In this document: piece after piece, positions 34,837-46,712 of the stretch
How positions within the stretch are numbered: the stretch's first letter is position 1
How the letters are laid out: each line of letters opens with the position of its first letter
Origin: Pohlia nutans
Taxonomy: Eukaryota > Streptophyta > Bryopsida > Bryales > Mniaceae
Assembly: GCA_022496805.1 (NCBI GenBank)
Contig: CM040085.1
Location: 26,379,811 to 26,443,810, forward strand
Direction: 5' to 3'
DNA: 64,000 nucleotides
Position numbers and translations under genes: made by a program
The notes under the pieces: model-generated
The model's input: the letters and a program-made list of their open reading frames with translations, nothing else
What the model was told of the DNA's origin: nothing
Database searches by the model: none

Positions 34837-35064
34837 TTAACCTTTAAAGGTTCAAAGAGCCCTTTCCGACCAGTATTATACAACAATATTCCATTGTATT
34901 TAGCATGGTTCCACACGCCTTCTATGGGTTTAAGATCAAAAGTGAAGTTAAAATTCATGTCGAGATGATATTAATGAGATATTGGGGTCTGAATTTGGAA
35001 CTTTCTATTTACAACAAATGTCAAACATACACCAACGTATCTACTATCCCCATCAATCCTTTAA
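34837..35064 (-). mobile_element. L-family TTAA MITE, copy 2
   Basis: It starts TTAACCTTTAAAGGTTCAAA and ends CCCATCAATCCTTTAA; length 228 bp. It is the reverse-oriented partner of 22540-22765. Its right TTAA is also the left TTAA of element O. Confidence 0.88.
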
Positions 35065-35877
35065 CCCCTAAGGGTCCCTAGCTTTTTTGGGCTTAAAATC
35101 ATCATCACTTTTGATGTGTTATAGGTCTAAATGTAAGTGAGGTATAGAAATCTCAACCGTACAATCTTGAAACATAAATGTTGTAGATCACGTGGATCAA
35201 TTTTGGGGTCATTTGGCCATATAGATTGCAAGATCATAGTGTTTTAGTGCTAAAAAAGGATACTGAAATTTTCCTAGCAATACAGTTAGAGGTGAAATTC
35301 GTTTTCAAAATTACTCAAATGAAAAAACTTTCAACTATAAAGTAGTTCAAAATCATCATATAAACACATTGGTACCAAAAAAGCCTCATGAAAAAATTTA
35401 ATGTGCCCTAAAATGGTCTTGCAATGTCAAAAAGTAGCCCGAAAAGTGACCCATTTGAACCAAAAAGCAAAAAGTGTTCAAACTAGACCCATGCACTAAA
35501 ATGACTCCCAAACATTCATAACAACATGGATTGACCTGAAAACTTTACCATGATAGCTAGGCTTCAAGGGGAATTCAACCCAACAAGTTTTTATTGAAAA
35601 TGGACTTGGGATGAAGGAGATACAAGCCCCCAAAGTTGCTGCCATCAAAATTCACACAACTGTCCAAAAAAAAGATACCTACTTTCAAATGATCACCAAA
35701 AATTCAATTCATCTCGGATTGATCTGAAATTTTTACCACACATTCCATACATCATGCGGGGAGTTTTTTTTCAAAATTTCAGCAAAATCGGACACGTTTT
35801 GCAAAAGTTATAGCTCTTCGAAGGTGAATGTCCCTCAAAAACGTCCAAAATATGGACGCCGGACGCTTAGGGGTTAA
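35061..35877. mobile_element. candidate TTAA element O
   Basis: It starts TTAACCCCTAAGGGTCCCTA and ends GGACGCTTAGGGGTTAA; length 817 bp. A subterminal hairpin CGTCCAAAATATGGACG lies about 20 bp inside the right end. An internal CTCAACCGTACAATC block matches the AACCGTA box of the other families. No second copy is in the window. Confidence 0.75.
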
Positions 35878-35884
35878 GGGTTAA

Positions 35885-36945
35885 CTCTAGTGTATAAAAC
35901 TCAAATTGGAAAAACTTCAATTATTGTGTAGGTTGTGAATGATAATCCAACTAATTTATGAGAACTTTTTTTTTATTGAATGCTAGGGCATTTGCACCTT
36001 GTAGGCAATTGTCAGATGGAGTAAGGAAAATTTATCAACAAATTATTGGTTTGTACAAGTACTGAACGGATCAGCTCAAGACTATGCCCAAAAAAATCTA
36101 AAATCCTTTTGTTAAGGAATGTTGATGCCAACATTTTAAAGAAAATAACTAGAATTTATGTGTGGCTCACATATCATAATGCAATGAAGCATTCTTTTGA
36201 AAATTGGATTGAAAGAGAATCTTCACTTAGATTCACTTTTCTAAGTAATGAAGGAATGTCATTTGTATTTCATAAATTTTGGGACTATCGTGTCATTGCC
36301 ACATATACATAGTTTCTAATTGTAATTGACTGTGGTCCAATTGCAAAAGAGTGTTGGCTCCCATTGCTCTATTATGCTATGTACTGTACACAAAGGTATT
36401 AGAATGACAAAGGAATGGTGAAAGAATAAAATGTTTGTGAGAAAAAGGAAGAGAACTCCTATAGGAATTGTATCAATGCATACAATAAAGATTCCTTTAC
36501 AAGATGAAGTATGTCTTGTTCAAAAATGTTATGGATACGTTAGCATTACTTTCATTACCTGCACTGTTTATTTTTCATAGCATATTTTTTGTTTTCAATT
36601 AAAAAACAACAACATAGTATCAACTCAAGACTTGAACATGATATCAGAGTACATTATTGTGAGTCACAGAATTAGTATGAGATTTCCCACCAATCTTCAA
36701 TTAGTGTGAGGCTTTACCCTCACTACACTAATTATCCCATTTAATGAGGGAGGGTATATAGTGTGTGTGGGAAATTAGTGAAGGTCATACTAAATATCAT
36801 TATGATGTGTGATATGAAATTTCAACCACTCGATAAAAAATTAGCCCTCACTAATTTTGAAATTTGGCAAAATAGTGCGTGCCTTGGGAATTAGTATCAC
36901 ACACACACTAAATGGAATAATCAGTGTACTCATTGTGAGACTTCT
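35885..36945. other. intergenic DNA with a repeat-rich 3-prime part
   Basis: An 88-codon frame at 36046-36312 has no recognised motif. 36640-36945 has inverted words such as AATTAGTGTGAG / CTCACTAATT, suggesting a decayed MITE joined to the 34-bp repeats that follow. Confidence 0.4.
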
Positions 36946-37070
36946 CAATTACTGTGAGTCACACTTTGTTCTAATATCTCAATTATTGTGAGTCACACTT
37001 TTTTCTAATAACACAATTACTGTGAGTCACACTTTGTTCTAATACCACAATTACTGTGAGAATGGTGAAT
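36946..37070. repeat. 34-bp tandem repeat, four copies
   Basis: The unit CAATTACTGTGAGTCACACT plus TTGTTCTAATACCA starts at 36946, 36980, 37014 and 37048; the last copy is partial. GTGAGTCAC words also occur outside the array at about 36660, and TGACTTACAGTAA at 37076 gives an inverted partner. Confidence 0.88.
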
Positions 37071-37577
37071 TATTGTGACTTACAGTAATGACAATAATTG
37101 GTGTAGTAGGACTAAGTAAACACTTCATAGAACACATTTATAGAACATATTTGACAAAAGTGACTTCTTGCCACTTAATTTTTTTACTTAATTTTATTTT
37201 TGAAATTTTAGTTTTAATTTTTTTTAACACGTTGAATTTTATTTCAATGGCTAAGTGGAAAAGAAGCCAAAAACCCTCATAACGTTCTTTAGAGCCCCAA
37301 TATTGTACCTCCGAATCTCAAGCATCTGTTAAAAGGTCAGAAGAATCGCAGAACATTTTTTCTAACTTCAATTGGGCCAAGCAGTGAGGGTTGGAGAGTA
37401 GAATTATTTAATTTGTAGTTTCTTTACAATGTAAAGGGTGTGGTCTAGTAAGGGCTTAATCCTAAATTGTCCAACCTTGTTATGCAGAAACCTCAAATAT
37501 CTAATGTTTTTTCTTTTAAAACTCTCTCTGTTAGGGATACTATTAATAGTATTCAACCGCATAAATAAAAGCATAGC

Positions 37578-38756
37578 TTAACCTCTAAAGGACCGGAGTG
37601 TTTTTCCTCCAAAAACACTCCAATGCTGCCGTTTTTACTCCCCCATGCAAAAAATCCAAAAAAATGTTATTTTTTACCTTCTAACCGTAAGATCTTGTCC
37701 TAAACTACTTGAAAAACATACACAACAATTTTGTTGATTTTGACCGCACATATTGCAAGATAATTGCGTTTGATGGAAAAAAACATCCCAAAAAAACACA
37801 TGCCTGAAAATTTCAGATGTGTTTGACCATGGCTACATCAAAAAACCTCACTACCCAAATCTATTGCACTTCACTTTCACATTCTATATGATGTTACTTA
37901 GTTGTGTACCAATTTTTGTTGCATTTGGAGATGTTTAGGATGTTGAAGAACACCTTGCATTTGTTGGGGGTTTAAAAGTTCAGAAAAGACTCTTTGTTTT
38001 TGGAATTGCAATATTTTCGACTTTCTTTATTTACAATACAAATTTGAGCGGTGAAACATAAGTACATTCCACCCTCTATAGAATGGCGAAAAAAAATTTG
38101 GAAAAAAATAAAATCTTCAAGTTTTAAAAGACATGTAGCACATTTTCTAAGAATTTTGGGGGTTAGGGGAGAAATAAAGGGTGAAAGAAGGGTATTGAAG
38201 TGCCAACCCATTCCAATGTTCATGACCCCACTAACTCTCAAGGTGTACTGCCACGTGGCAGTCCCTCATTGGACGATTTTTTAAAAATATTTTTAAATAA
38301 TAAATTTTAATTATAAAAATCGAATTTTTAGTTTAGAATAATATTTTTTAAATTTAAAATAAAAAATTCAGTTAAATTTAATATTTAATATTTATAAAAA
38401 ATTAATTTGAAAATTTAAAAAATATTATTAATTTTTTTAATGGGTTTGGAAAATGGGGTGGTCTTATGTCCCCAGAGTTCACCCCATTTTCCACACGCTG
38501 CCCATCTTGTTGCCCCCTTTAAAATTCAACTATTTCTCTACTGCCCTGCTACCCTTTCTCCCGAAAGAAACACATTTCCTTTCATAACTTCTACATACGG
38601 TGTCGGAGTTCAAAAAAGAAAAGAATCCACATTTTCGTGGTACATTGGGGAATCCACTATTAAATTTTCTTCAAAATTCGATTATAAATGTGTTCACCGG
38701 AATCTACTCGGTTCTTTAAATGTCCTAGTTAGGACACTTGGTCCTTTAGGGATTAA
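37578..38756. mobile_element. G-family TTAA element nested in F
   Basis: It starts TTAACCTCTAAAGGACCGG and ends TTGGTCCTTTAGGGATTAA; length 1179 bp. The subterminal hairpin is strong: GGAGTGTTTTT, loop CCTCC, AAAAACACTCC. An internal CTAACCGTAAGATC block is present. 38280-38440 is nearly pure AT with extensive self-complementarity. A related left end occurs at 62609. Confidence 0.88.
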
Positions 38757-38771
38757 TCAAACAAGTCTCGA

Positions 38772-39506
38772 TTAACCCCTAAACGCCGCCGCGACCAAAA
38801 AATGGCTTCTGCCTGAAGTGGATTGTTCAATTCCAACTGCTGCGTGGATGATTTCCATCCAATTCTTTATGTGAAGGGCTTTGCTTGGTGATGCCACCCC
38901 TTCAAGTTAAATTCAAATCATTCAAGCTATTTTTAGATTTTACATGGGGTCCCAACTACAAAAAGAGTCGTAAAAACGGTTCACCATGTAGTGTATTTTG
39001 AATTCTTTTGCTGGTTCTACTTAAACTAAATTTAGGCCATGAAAATGAGTTCCATTGCATTTGAGCATAACTAACAAAATGAAGCTTGCCAAGTCTAGTT
39101 TCTATTCCACTTTGAATTTTTGGAAAAATTTGAAATTGAGTGTTTTATTTTAGTTACAAGTTCGGTAGGTATCACCAAGGTATAGCAAAATTTCTAAATT
39201 TAGATACACGGATGATTTTCATCAACTAAACTTTTCTTCATTGTAATTTACACCTTAGGTAAAAAAAATCGGAATTTTCTAGTACATTTTGTAATTGATA
39301 TAGATTTTCTTTACAATCACTTCATAAAACCATAGTAATTTCAAATTTTCACCAAAATTTTATGAAAAGTTCATGATTTGTAGTAGACATGTGACTTCAT
39401 CTACTAAAAATATAAATTTGAATTCTTGTATTAATTTTAGTAGCAAAATTGAGTGTGACAGACAAAACATGATTCCATGGTCATAGGCCCAACCTTTAGG
39501 GGTTAA
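38772..39506. mobile_element. H-family TTAA element nested in F
   Basis: It starts TTAACCCCTAAACGCCGCCG and ends CCCAACCTTTAGGGGTTAA; length 735 bp. Its left TTAA is 15 bp beyond the right TTAA of G, and both correspond to TTAA sites in the uninterrupted D element. No coding sequence. Confidence 0.87.
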
Positions 39507-40180
39507 ACCTTGGTAAGATCAAATTGTTGGATTGGAAGATCATAGTATGTCTTTGACCCATATAATACATACTCAAAAACAAGATTTTAGAGTGTGTGGC
39601 TTCAAAATTAAATAGAATTTGGGTTAAATTTTCAAAAATGAAAGTGAAGCGGTTCAACAATGATCTATGTCAACACCTCTTTGTTGCAATCTTTCATGTC
39701 AAGAACATACTCACAATAATTATTATGAATTTTATAAGTGAGAGTGACATATCCATATACAGTTTAGAACAAAACTTATACGTACAAATATGAAAGGAGT
39801 TGGTACATTGATCAAGATCAGAATACATACACTAATGGAACATGAACAAGAAAACATGATCCAAAAAATAAAAGAAGATTTTTTTTTTTCCAAACACAAG
39901 AAGTACCGCATAGTGCATGTGTTGTATTCGTAAGTATTTGTTGTATTTTGAGGTATTTGCACTATTTTAAAGTATTTGCAGTATTTTGGTGATTTATAGA
40001 TAAATGTTTTAATAGCTTCACAACTTTAAATCAGAATTTTATTTTTGAAGTGTGTGCATGAGACGAAGCTCCACATTTAAACTTCAAACATTGATACTTG
40101 GTTTGGAGTAGATCTTACAATAGGTTGCAAAATCATGCCTCAGTGACCACAATGTGGTTGCTTGGACTGTGAAGGGTTAC

Positions 40181-43100
40181 GAACGTTTTTGCTTGAACGT
40201 GGGGCAGTAAGCATTTCTAGTTTCGTTTCGAAGTTGCTCTTGCCAGAGAACGTTGCTGCTCAAGTCTTTGCAGATACCGAGATCGTCTTTTGCCTTGAAG
40301 CATCTGCGACCGCTCTCTCCATTGCAATGCAAGCGCAGTGCGGAAGCAGATGCTTGAATGTGGAAAACAATGTCTGTAATTGTGGCAATTAATTATGTGG
40401 CCAGAAGTAGGTTTTTCGAGCCCTTAGCTTGCGATCAATGGCTTTGATTAATCTTGCTGTGCTTGAATTAATTCGTTCCACTTACTGCAAATGCGGGATA
40501 TGAGCTATACTAACTGTAATGCCTGCTTGAATTGGATATAGATGCCACGATCGAAACCAAAGAAGTAAGTGTCACGCGCCATGCTTCTTGAACCCCTGCC
40601 TGCATTTGAATTTGAGGTTGCAATCGCTGCGATGTAATCCGACGCTGTTTCTCTCCAGGTATGTACCGAGGTTTAGGATTAAGATGCACAAACGTCCTGG
40701 AAAATCGTAGAATATCAAAGTTACTATGAAACGCATTAAAACCGTTTGATTCCGTTCTTTTCGATTTCGATTTCTAGTTCAATAATAAACAATTTGAAAG
40801 TATTTTAACGTTTTACAATTTTTATATTTGTACTTACAGCTTCAGAACAGAGTCTCTAAAACAGAGTATCATCTCCAGGTGCGTGTCTCAGTTCCTGGAA
40901 AATCATTGAATATCAAAGCTACCGGAAAATGGATTAAAACCGTTCGATTTCGTTCTTCAATTTCGATTTCTAGTTCAGTAATAATTTGAATTTTTTTTTC
41001 ACTTTTTACAGTCTTTGTATGTGTACTTCACAGCTTAAGAACCGAGTCTTTTAAAAAAAGAATAAGATGAATAAAATCGCAGTCTAATAAGGCAGTTAAA
41101 AAATAGAATCAATCGGAAGATTGCGTTTTCCGGTAACGCTGCAGAATATCATTCAAAATATTAGAGTACTCACACTTTTCTCTTCTTCGGTACGGTTCTG
41201 CTGTCTTGTCGGTGTTTCTCTTTACGCCTACTACTCTATTCAACAGTCTTACGTCAATCACTATCTCTTGCAATGTTTGTTATTATTGCACATATTATTC
41301 TGTAGTCGTTAAAGTTTGGACATCATCCACCCTGTCTCATCTGCAGGTTTCTGAAACGGATGGCCAGTAGCTGGTAAGATGATGGATTCAGGGAAGTTTA
41401 ATTAGATCAATGTTTGGAGGCCTGAGGGTTTGAGTGATTTGACTTTCATTGCTGAAGATTCTATATTCCCACTTTTTGTGTGTCAAATTTTAGCTGAATG
41501 TCAAATTTCTTTTGCTTATGTTTTGGAAGCTGACGTGCTTTTTCTTTGGTAGATTTTTAGAGCGTTTGAACTGCAGGCGCTAGATTCCAAAACATAAGCA
41601 AGGAGCTTCGATGTAGCAGGTCTTGTTTTGGGTATAGATAGCTGTAGCTCAAACACGTCCGTGGTTCTGTTTGCCCAATCTACTTCTGAAGTTCTGCCCA
41701 TTTGCTTCCGTTACCGACCGCTTTTCGTGTGGTATGTTTGTCAACGGAAATTCACATGCAAGTGGTGTTTGCTACAGACATGTCTTAGTTACACAAGCTT
41801 CTGTTTACCTTGAGACTTGTCTGAGTGAGCTGCATATTTGTTTCAAAGGAAGTAATTATTTTCCATGAAATGAGGAGAGGTACTGAACCTTTCGTGTGTA
41901 AGTAATCCCGTTGACTCGTTTACGTGGGAGAATGTAGAGAGATTTACGAAAACATTTACGTACAGCCCACAGCCGTAGGGCTGATGTGTGTCAGCTACAA
42001 CAAGCTGACCCTGCAATAAGTGTGGACGAGGACCTGAGCTGAGCGGCTGAAGAGCTGTAAGTTTCGTCGTCTGTGTACTCTGTTTAGGTCATTAAAAGGG
42101 GGTTTCAGGTTTGAAAGACGTTGGTTTGAGCATGTGGTGGTACTTGGCAAGCCTGAATCCAAGGGGTTTGATGTTAGTGCGTAATACGGAAAAAATCTGT
42201 GACATGTTCAGGATGTTGTACCTGCCATCTTGACAACTTCCCACGTCGCGCCTTCACCTAAGTGGAATGCAGCATTATGCAACAGCTGCAAATCCTGCTC
42301 TGTTGTTGAGGATTTTTTCTTGAAAGTAGGCCAACTGCCTAGCTCGCTGCAGATTCTAATGTCCAGGTACAATTTTACAATTCCCACCTTGATGATGAGG
42401 CTGGAAACGCAGGGTTGAGTAATAGTTTTGCAGGATAAGTTATTATCGTATAAGTAATCAAATGTGTCAATTTGTCGTTTTCAACGATCATCTATTGTTT
42501 GGAAATTAATTCTACTGCAGCTATGTATTAGTTGGGGGAGTCGGAGATGAAGATGAACGCTTCATGGCATGATAGAACACAGAATTATGGAGGGGACTAC
42601 TTCAGATGCCTAAGACAAGCCATAAGATTTGGTATAATTCGCTGTTTTTGGCAGTTGCTTTTCGGCCATATTATGTTGTGAATTCTGCTTACTTATCCTC
42701 TTGGAAGGTGCCTTTGTGTTGAATGGTTGATGAACTGCGGAAAAAATAGTCAATATTACGGCTTTGGGGGTAGGATCATTCAGTTTCATGCATCCCAGTT
42801 CTTTCGTGAGCCAACACTCCTGAAAGGTTGCTTTGCACTCAAGGTTTGAACCGCCGTTGCACTTGTGTGAACAGATTTCCAGAGTCGAACAGTCACCGGC
42901 TGAAGACTCGTGTTTTATTCTCGTGATTTGGGAGGGTCGCAGCTGTACCTTTCTGAGAGAGCTCTGTTTCGACGGTATCACCACTTCTTATCTCTTGCTG
43001 CGACTTGTTCGAATGCGGAGTTGACGCTTGTCCATTCTTCCGAAATCGTGTCAGTGAGGAATGGCGATTCAGCCTTGCAATTCATGAGCTTGAAAGTGAA

Positions 43101-43354
43101 CCTAAATTGAATGCGCTGCTGCACGGATCTCAAGTTACTCGATCTCAAGTCCTAATTCGGATGCTGCTTGTTGTGGAGGAAGGGACGATTCTACATTGAC
43201 TGCTCCGTTTAGGTTCACAACATCGAGAGGAATTCATGGGGAGGATTATGAAGCTCTTTGGCCCACGTTGTCCGCTTATGCATCAATGGAACAGTGAAAT
43301 ATTTGGTGGGGGTTGGGACCAAGCAATGAGAATATTACAGGGCGGAGAGTCCAA
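40181..43354. other. long gene-free stretch upstream of the PDC gene
   Basis: Composition here is less AT-rich than in the flanking repeats and several frames of 60-125 codons occur on both strands, but none shows a motif I know. Many CAGGT words and pyrimidine tracts could be splice sites of an unrecognised non-coding or leader transcript. A tandem duplication at 40651-41055 is listed separately. Confidence 0.35.
40651..41055. repeat. ~220-bp tandem duplication with splice-site-like edges
   Basis: Copies start at CTCCAGGTATGTACC (about 40652) and CTCCAGGTGCGTG (about 40872). Both continue with CCTGGAAAATC, AATATCAAAG, ATTAAAACCGTT, CGATTTCTAGTTCA and a late (A/C)AGAG-CTCTT-type region. Each copy keeps a CAG-GT junction and a downstream ACAG after a T-rich tract, so it may be a duplicated exon-intron unit. 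Confidence 0.7.
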
Positions 43355-43447
43355 ATGTCCGCCATAGGACCTAAACCAGTCACGTCATCACGGCAAGCCG
43401 CAGAGGCTCCAGGCGTCTCAGCAGCGCCTCGGAAATCAATGCAGTAA
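43355..43447 (+). promoter_or_regulatory. upstream ORF in the PDC leader
   Basis: ATGTCCGCCATAGGACC opens a 30-codon frame ending TAA, 95 bp before the PDC ATG. Whether the transcript starts upstream of it is unknown. If it does, the uORF could lower PDC translation under some conditions; that is inference. Confidence 0.35.
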
Positions 43448-43542
43448 GTTCACCCAAATTCATCAACAGGGTTTCTGTAAGCGCTTCGAGTTCAAAGCCT
43501 TCATCTCCCGCTGCAAGTAGTAGTAGTCCAAAAACTGTTACC

Positions 43543-46500
43543 ATGGCTAACCCGCTGCACGGCGGGCCCCCTGTTTACCCTGTCATCGAATCGACTGCAT
43601 GCTTGGGCAGACATCTCGCACGCAGGCTTGTAGAAGTTGGGTGCAATGATATATTCACTGTGCCGGGAGACTTCAACCTCATCTTGCTGGATCACCTACT
43701 TAACGAGCCTGGCATCAACAACATTGGGTGCTGCAATGAGATCAACGCTGGATATGCTGCCGATGGTTACGCCCGATGGAAGGGTGTGGGTGCAGTTGTG
43801 GTTACTTTCACCGTTGGAGGGCTCAGTGTTATCAACAGTATTGCCGGAGCCTACAGTGAGAATCTCCCTGTTATATGCATTGTTGGCGGCCCGAATTCTA
43901 ACGACTTCGGTACCAACCGGATCTTGCATCATACAATTGGCATTCCGGATTTCAGTCAGGAGTATCGATGCTTTCAAACTGTGACCTGTTTCCAGGTAAA
44001 TAATTTTTAGTTCTCTGAGCATTTTTTCAACGGATAGAGCCATGAACAACAGTGCTGAGTGTGACTATATCGAGGCTCAACATTCTTTGCTACCCCATAG
44101 TTTTACTGTTAAATGCGCGTTGGTGATAGTTTGTAAGATGATTAGGTAGAGACTCTTCATGGTTTAGTGGCCGTTTACTTCGTGTTGTTCATGTTCCCCA
44201 CATATCTTCTACTTTCCTCTTGACAAGACTTCAGCAAGGAGAACATGATTACCTATTTTTATGAACATGCCCGTGATTTGTTGAACAGGCCATCATCAAT
44301 CATTTGGATGACGCGCATGAGTTAGTGGATCGCGCAATATCCACATGCCTGACCGAGAGCAAGCCGGTCTACATCAGTGTGAGCTGTAACATTGCGAATA
44401 CAGTGCACCCCTCATTCACACGCAGCACGATTCCTTACGCGGTTAAACAACAGTGAGCCTCCCCATTATTTTCCCGTGGCAATTAATTAATCTGCTGTTT
44501 TGACACTGTGCACTGTTGGTGTCTGTTTAAATAACTAGTAAGTGTCCTTGTTCTGACATTGTGCAAACATGTTCCTTGCAGAGTGAGCAATAAAATCTCC
44601 CTGAATGCTGCAGTTGACGCTGCCGTGAAGTTTCTCGATACATGCGCGAAGCCTGTCCTTGTAGGAGGGCCCAAAATACGGCTAGGAAAAGCCAAAGATT
44701 CATTTGTCAAACTGGTTGAGGCTTGTGGATATGCCTATGCGACAATGCCGTCGGCCAAAGGTCAAGTGAACGAACAGCACCCACGTTTCATAGGGACTTA
44801 CTGGGGAGCAGTGAGCTCACCCTTTTGCCTTGAGATTGTTGAGTCTGCTGATGCTTACATTTTTGTTGGACCTATATTTAATGATTACAGCTCAGTTGGG
44901 TACTCTTTGCTTCTTAAAAAGCAACACATGATAGTTGTGAATCCTGACCGAGTCATGGTATGCGGGAAAGCGGAATTTGGATGTGTCCTTATGAAGGATT
45001 TTGTGGAATTGTTGGCGGAGAAGATTACCCCTAACCCAAACTCGTTTGATAATTACAAGCGCATCTACATTCCTGAAGGAGTGGTTCCACCATCCGAGGG
45101 AGGCGAGCCAATTCGAGTCAATGTGTTGTTCAAGCACATCCAGGTACTAGCACCCACTTCCTTCAGTTCCTCATTGGTTTGTATGATTATCCGTATGACA
45201 ATTTATTATACGGTAATCTAGTGTACTTAACAAAAATTCGCTCTGCTATGTACAGGCCATTCTATCTGCGGACACAGCTGTTCTAGCCGAGACAGGAGAC
45301 TCCTGGTTTAACTGCCAGAAGTTGAAGCTGCCAGATGGCTGTGGGTAAGTGATTCTCCATGAATGAAGGTTGTAACATCAACCTTGTAGGAATGGGGAGA
45401 GCACCTTCAGTGAGTACTTCGATGATCCTGTCCTGATGGAATTGCAGGTACGAGTTCGAAATGCAATATGGTTCAATAGGATGGTCAGTAGGAGCGTTGT
45501 TAGGTTATGCACAAGCTCTGAAAGGACAAAAGCGCGTAATTGCCTGCATTGGTGACGGAAGTTTCCAGGTTTGTAACTACCATCTCACGTTCTCGTTTCA
45601 GAACTCAATTATTATCTCCATCGCTGCATGTAGTCTATAATGGCGACTGAGAATTTAAGGGTTAAGAGATTGTATAAGAGAATGGGATTTTAATTTTGAA
45701 GTAGGTCTCATAAATGTGTCACGATCTCTCTCCCAAACAATTTATGCAAGCATCTTCTATCCGGAAATTCGAACTTTTTTTCCTACTGAAAAGATGCTCT
45801 CGGAATGTGTACGAGTTTTCTTTTTGATTTCGAGTTCTGCAGAAGTTGTCATTCATCTGTACATACAAATGTTTTCAATAAATCTGACTTGGAGAATGGT
45901 ACAGGTGACCTGCCAGGACGTTTCCACTATGATGCGCCAGGAGCAAAACAGTATTATCTTCCTTATCAACAATGGAGGTTATACTATTGAGGTTGAGATT
46001 CACGATGGACCTTACAATGTGATAAAGAATTGGAGCTATACAGGATTTGTGGACGCTATTCATAATGGCGAAGGAAAAGTCTGGACCACAAAGGTATTCT
46101 TTCTTCAGGAGTAAGTTGCAGAGTATCCCTTGGTCAATAACTTACAGCGTCTCCACCCCTAGGAGGCAACTATAATACCGTGAGAAAAAGGTTACAGTTG
46201 TGCTTCAGTTGAGAATGTTCCACAATCTCCATCTTCCAACACGATTGATGGAAATCAACCAACTATATATACAACATTGCCCAACAAGGCAATGTTGGTA
46301 GAGAAAATTCAGGAGAAGGAAAAAAGAGCCATAAGGAACGTTTGGTGCCAATGCTATTAAGTTGAAATGTTTGGTGTTGAATTGAAAAATAGTGGTCCAA
46401 CTTAGCAGCAATTTTCAGTTGGTGAGATGTTGATGGGACCAATTTTCTCAACGTAACACCAAAGTTCAGTTTCTTTACAGTTGACCTACCAGGATCTCAG

Positions 46501-46712
46501 AATTCATCTGACAAAGCTCCCCTTATTTTGTGACGCAGGTGTCAACGGAAGCTGAATTGATACCAGCAATCGCTACTGCCACAGGTGAGAAGAAAGACTG
46601 CTTGTGCTTCATAGAAGTGATATGCCACAAGGATGATACGAGCAAAGAGCTTCTTGAGTGGGGTTCACGAGTGTCGGCCGCAAATGGCAGGCCTCCCACA
46701 GCCTTTACTTGA
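43543..46712 (+). CDS. PDC: pyruvate decarboxylase
   Basis: Seven exons join in frame (43543-43995, 44289-44452, 44582-45143, 45256-45344, 45448-45568, 45905-46093, 46539-46712) to give 583 residues, the usual length for plant PDC. All six introns are GT-AG. The enzyme uses thiamine diphosphate and Mg to convert pyruvate to acetaldehyde and CO2 in the cytosol, the first step of ethanol fermentation under low oxygen. Visible landmarks: catalytic Glu66 in [15 protein letters not shown]; the paired histidines H129-H130 in RILHHTIG; the mid-domain block [12 protein letters not shown] with [10 protein letters not shown]; the cofactor motif GDGSFQ (458) to NN (485-486); Glu492 in [10 protein letters not shown]; the C-terminal [22 protein letters not shown]. 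No stop, frameshift or missing motif was seen, so the gene should be functional. The chosen ATG has context ACCATGG. An uORF precedes it at 43355. Confidence 0.97.

Larger units (their letters stand above)
37456..40180 (-). mobile_element. D-family TTAA element (copy F) carrying elements G and H
   Basis: It matches the reverse complement of D in three pieces: 37456-37578 (ACTCTCTCTGTTAGGGATAC), 38757-38771 (TCAAACAAGTCTCGA) and 39507-40180 (CCTTGGTAAGATCAAA onward). The left end is TTAATCCTAAATTGTCCA. The right end is degraded to GAAGGGTTAC. The hairpin ACCACAATGTGGT is kept near the right end. D reads without interruption where G and H sit here. Confidence 0.87.

Noticed and set aside
45654..45665. 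TTTAAGGGTTAA in PDC intron 5 as a TTAA-element end
   Set aside because: No matching opposite end or hairpin lies within the 336-bp intron; the word is short enough to be chance.
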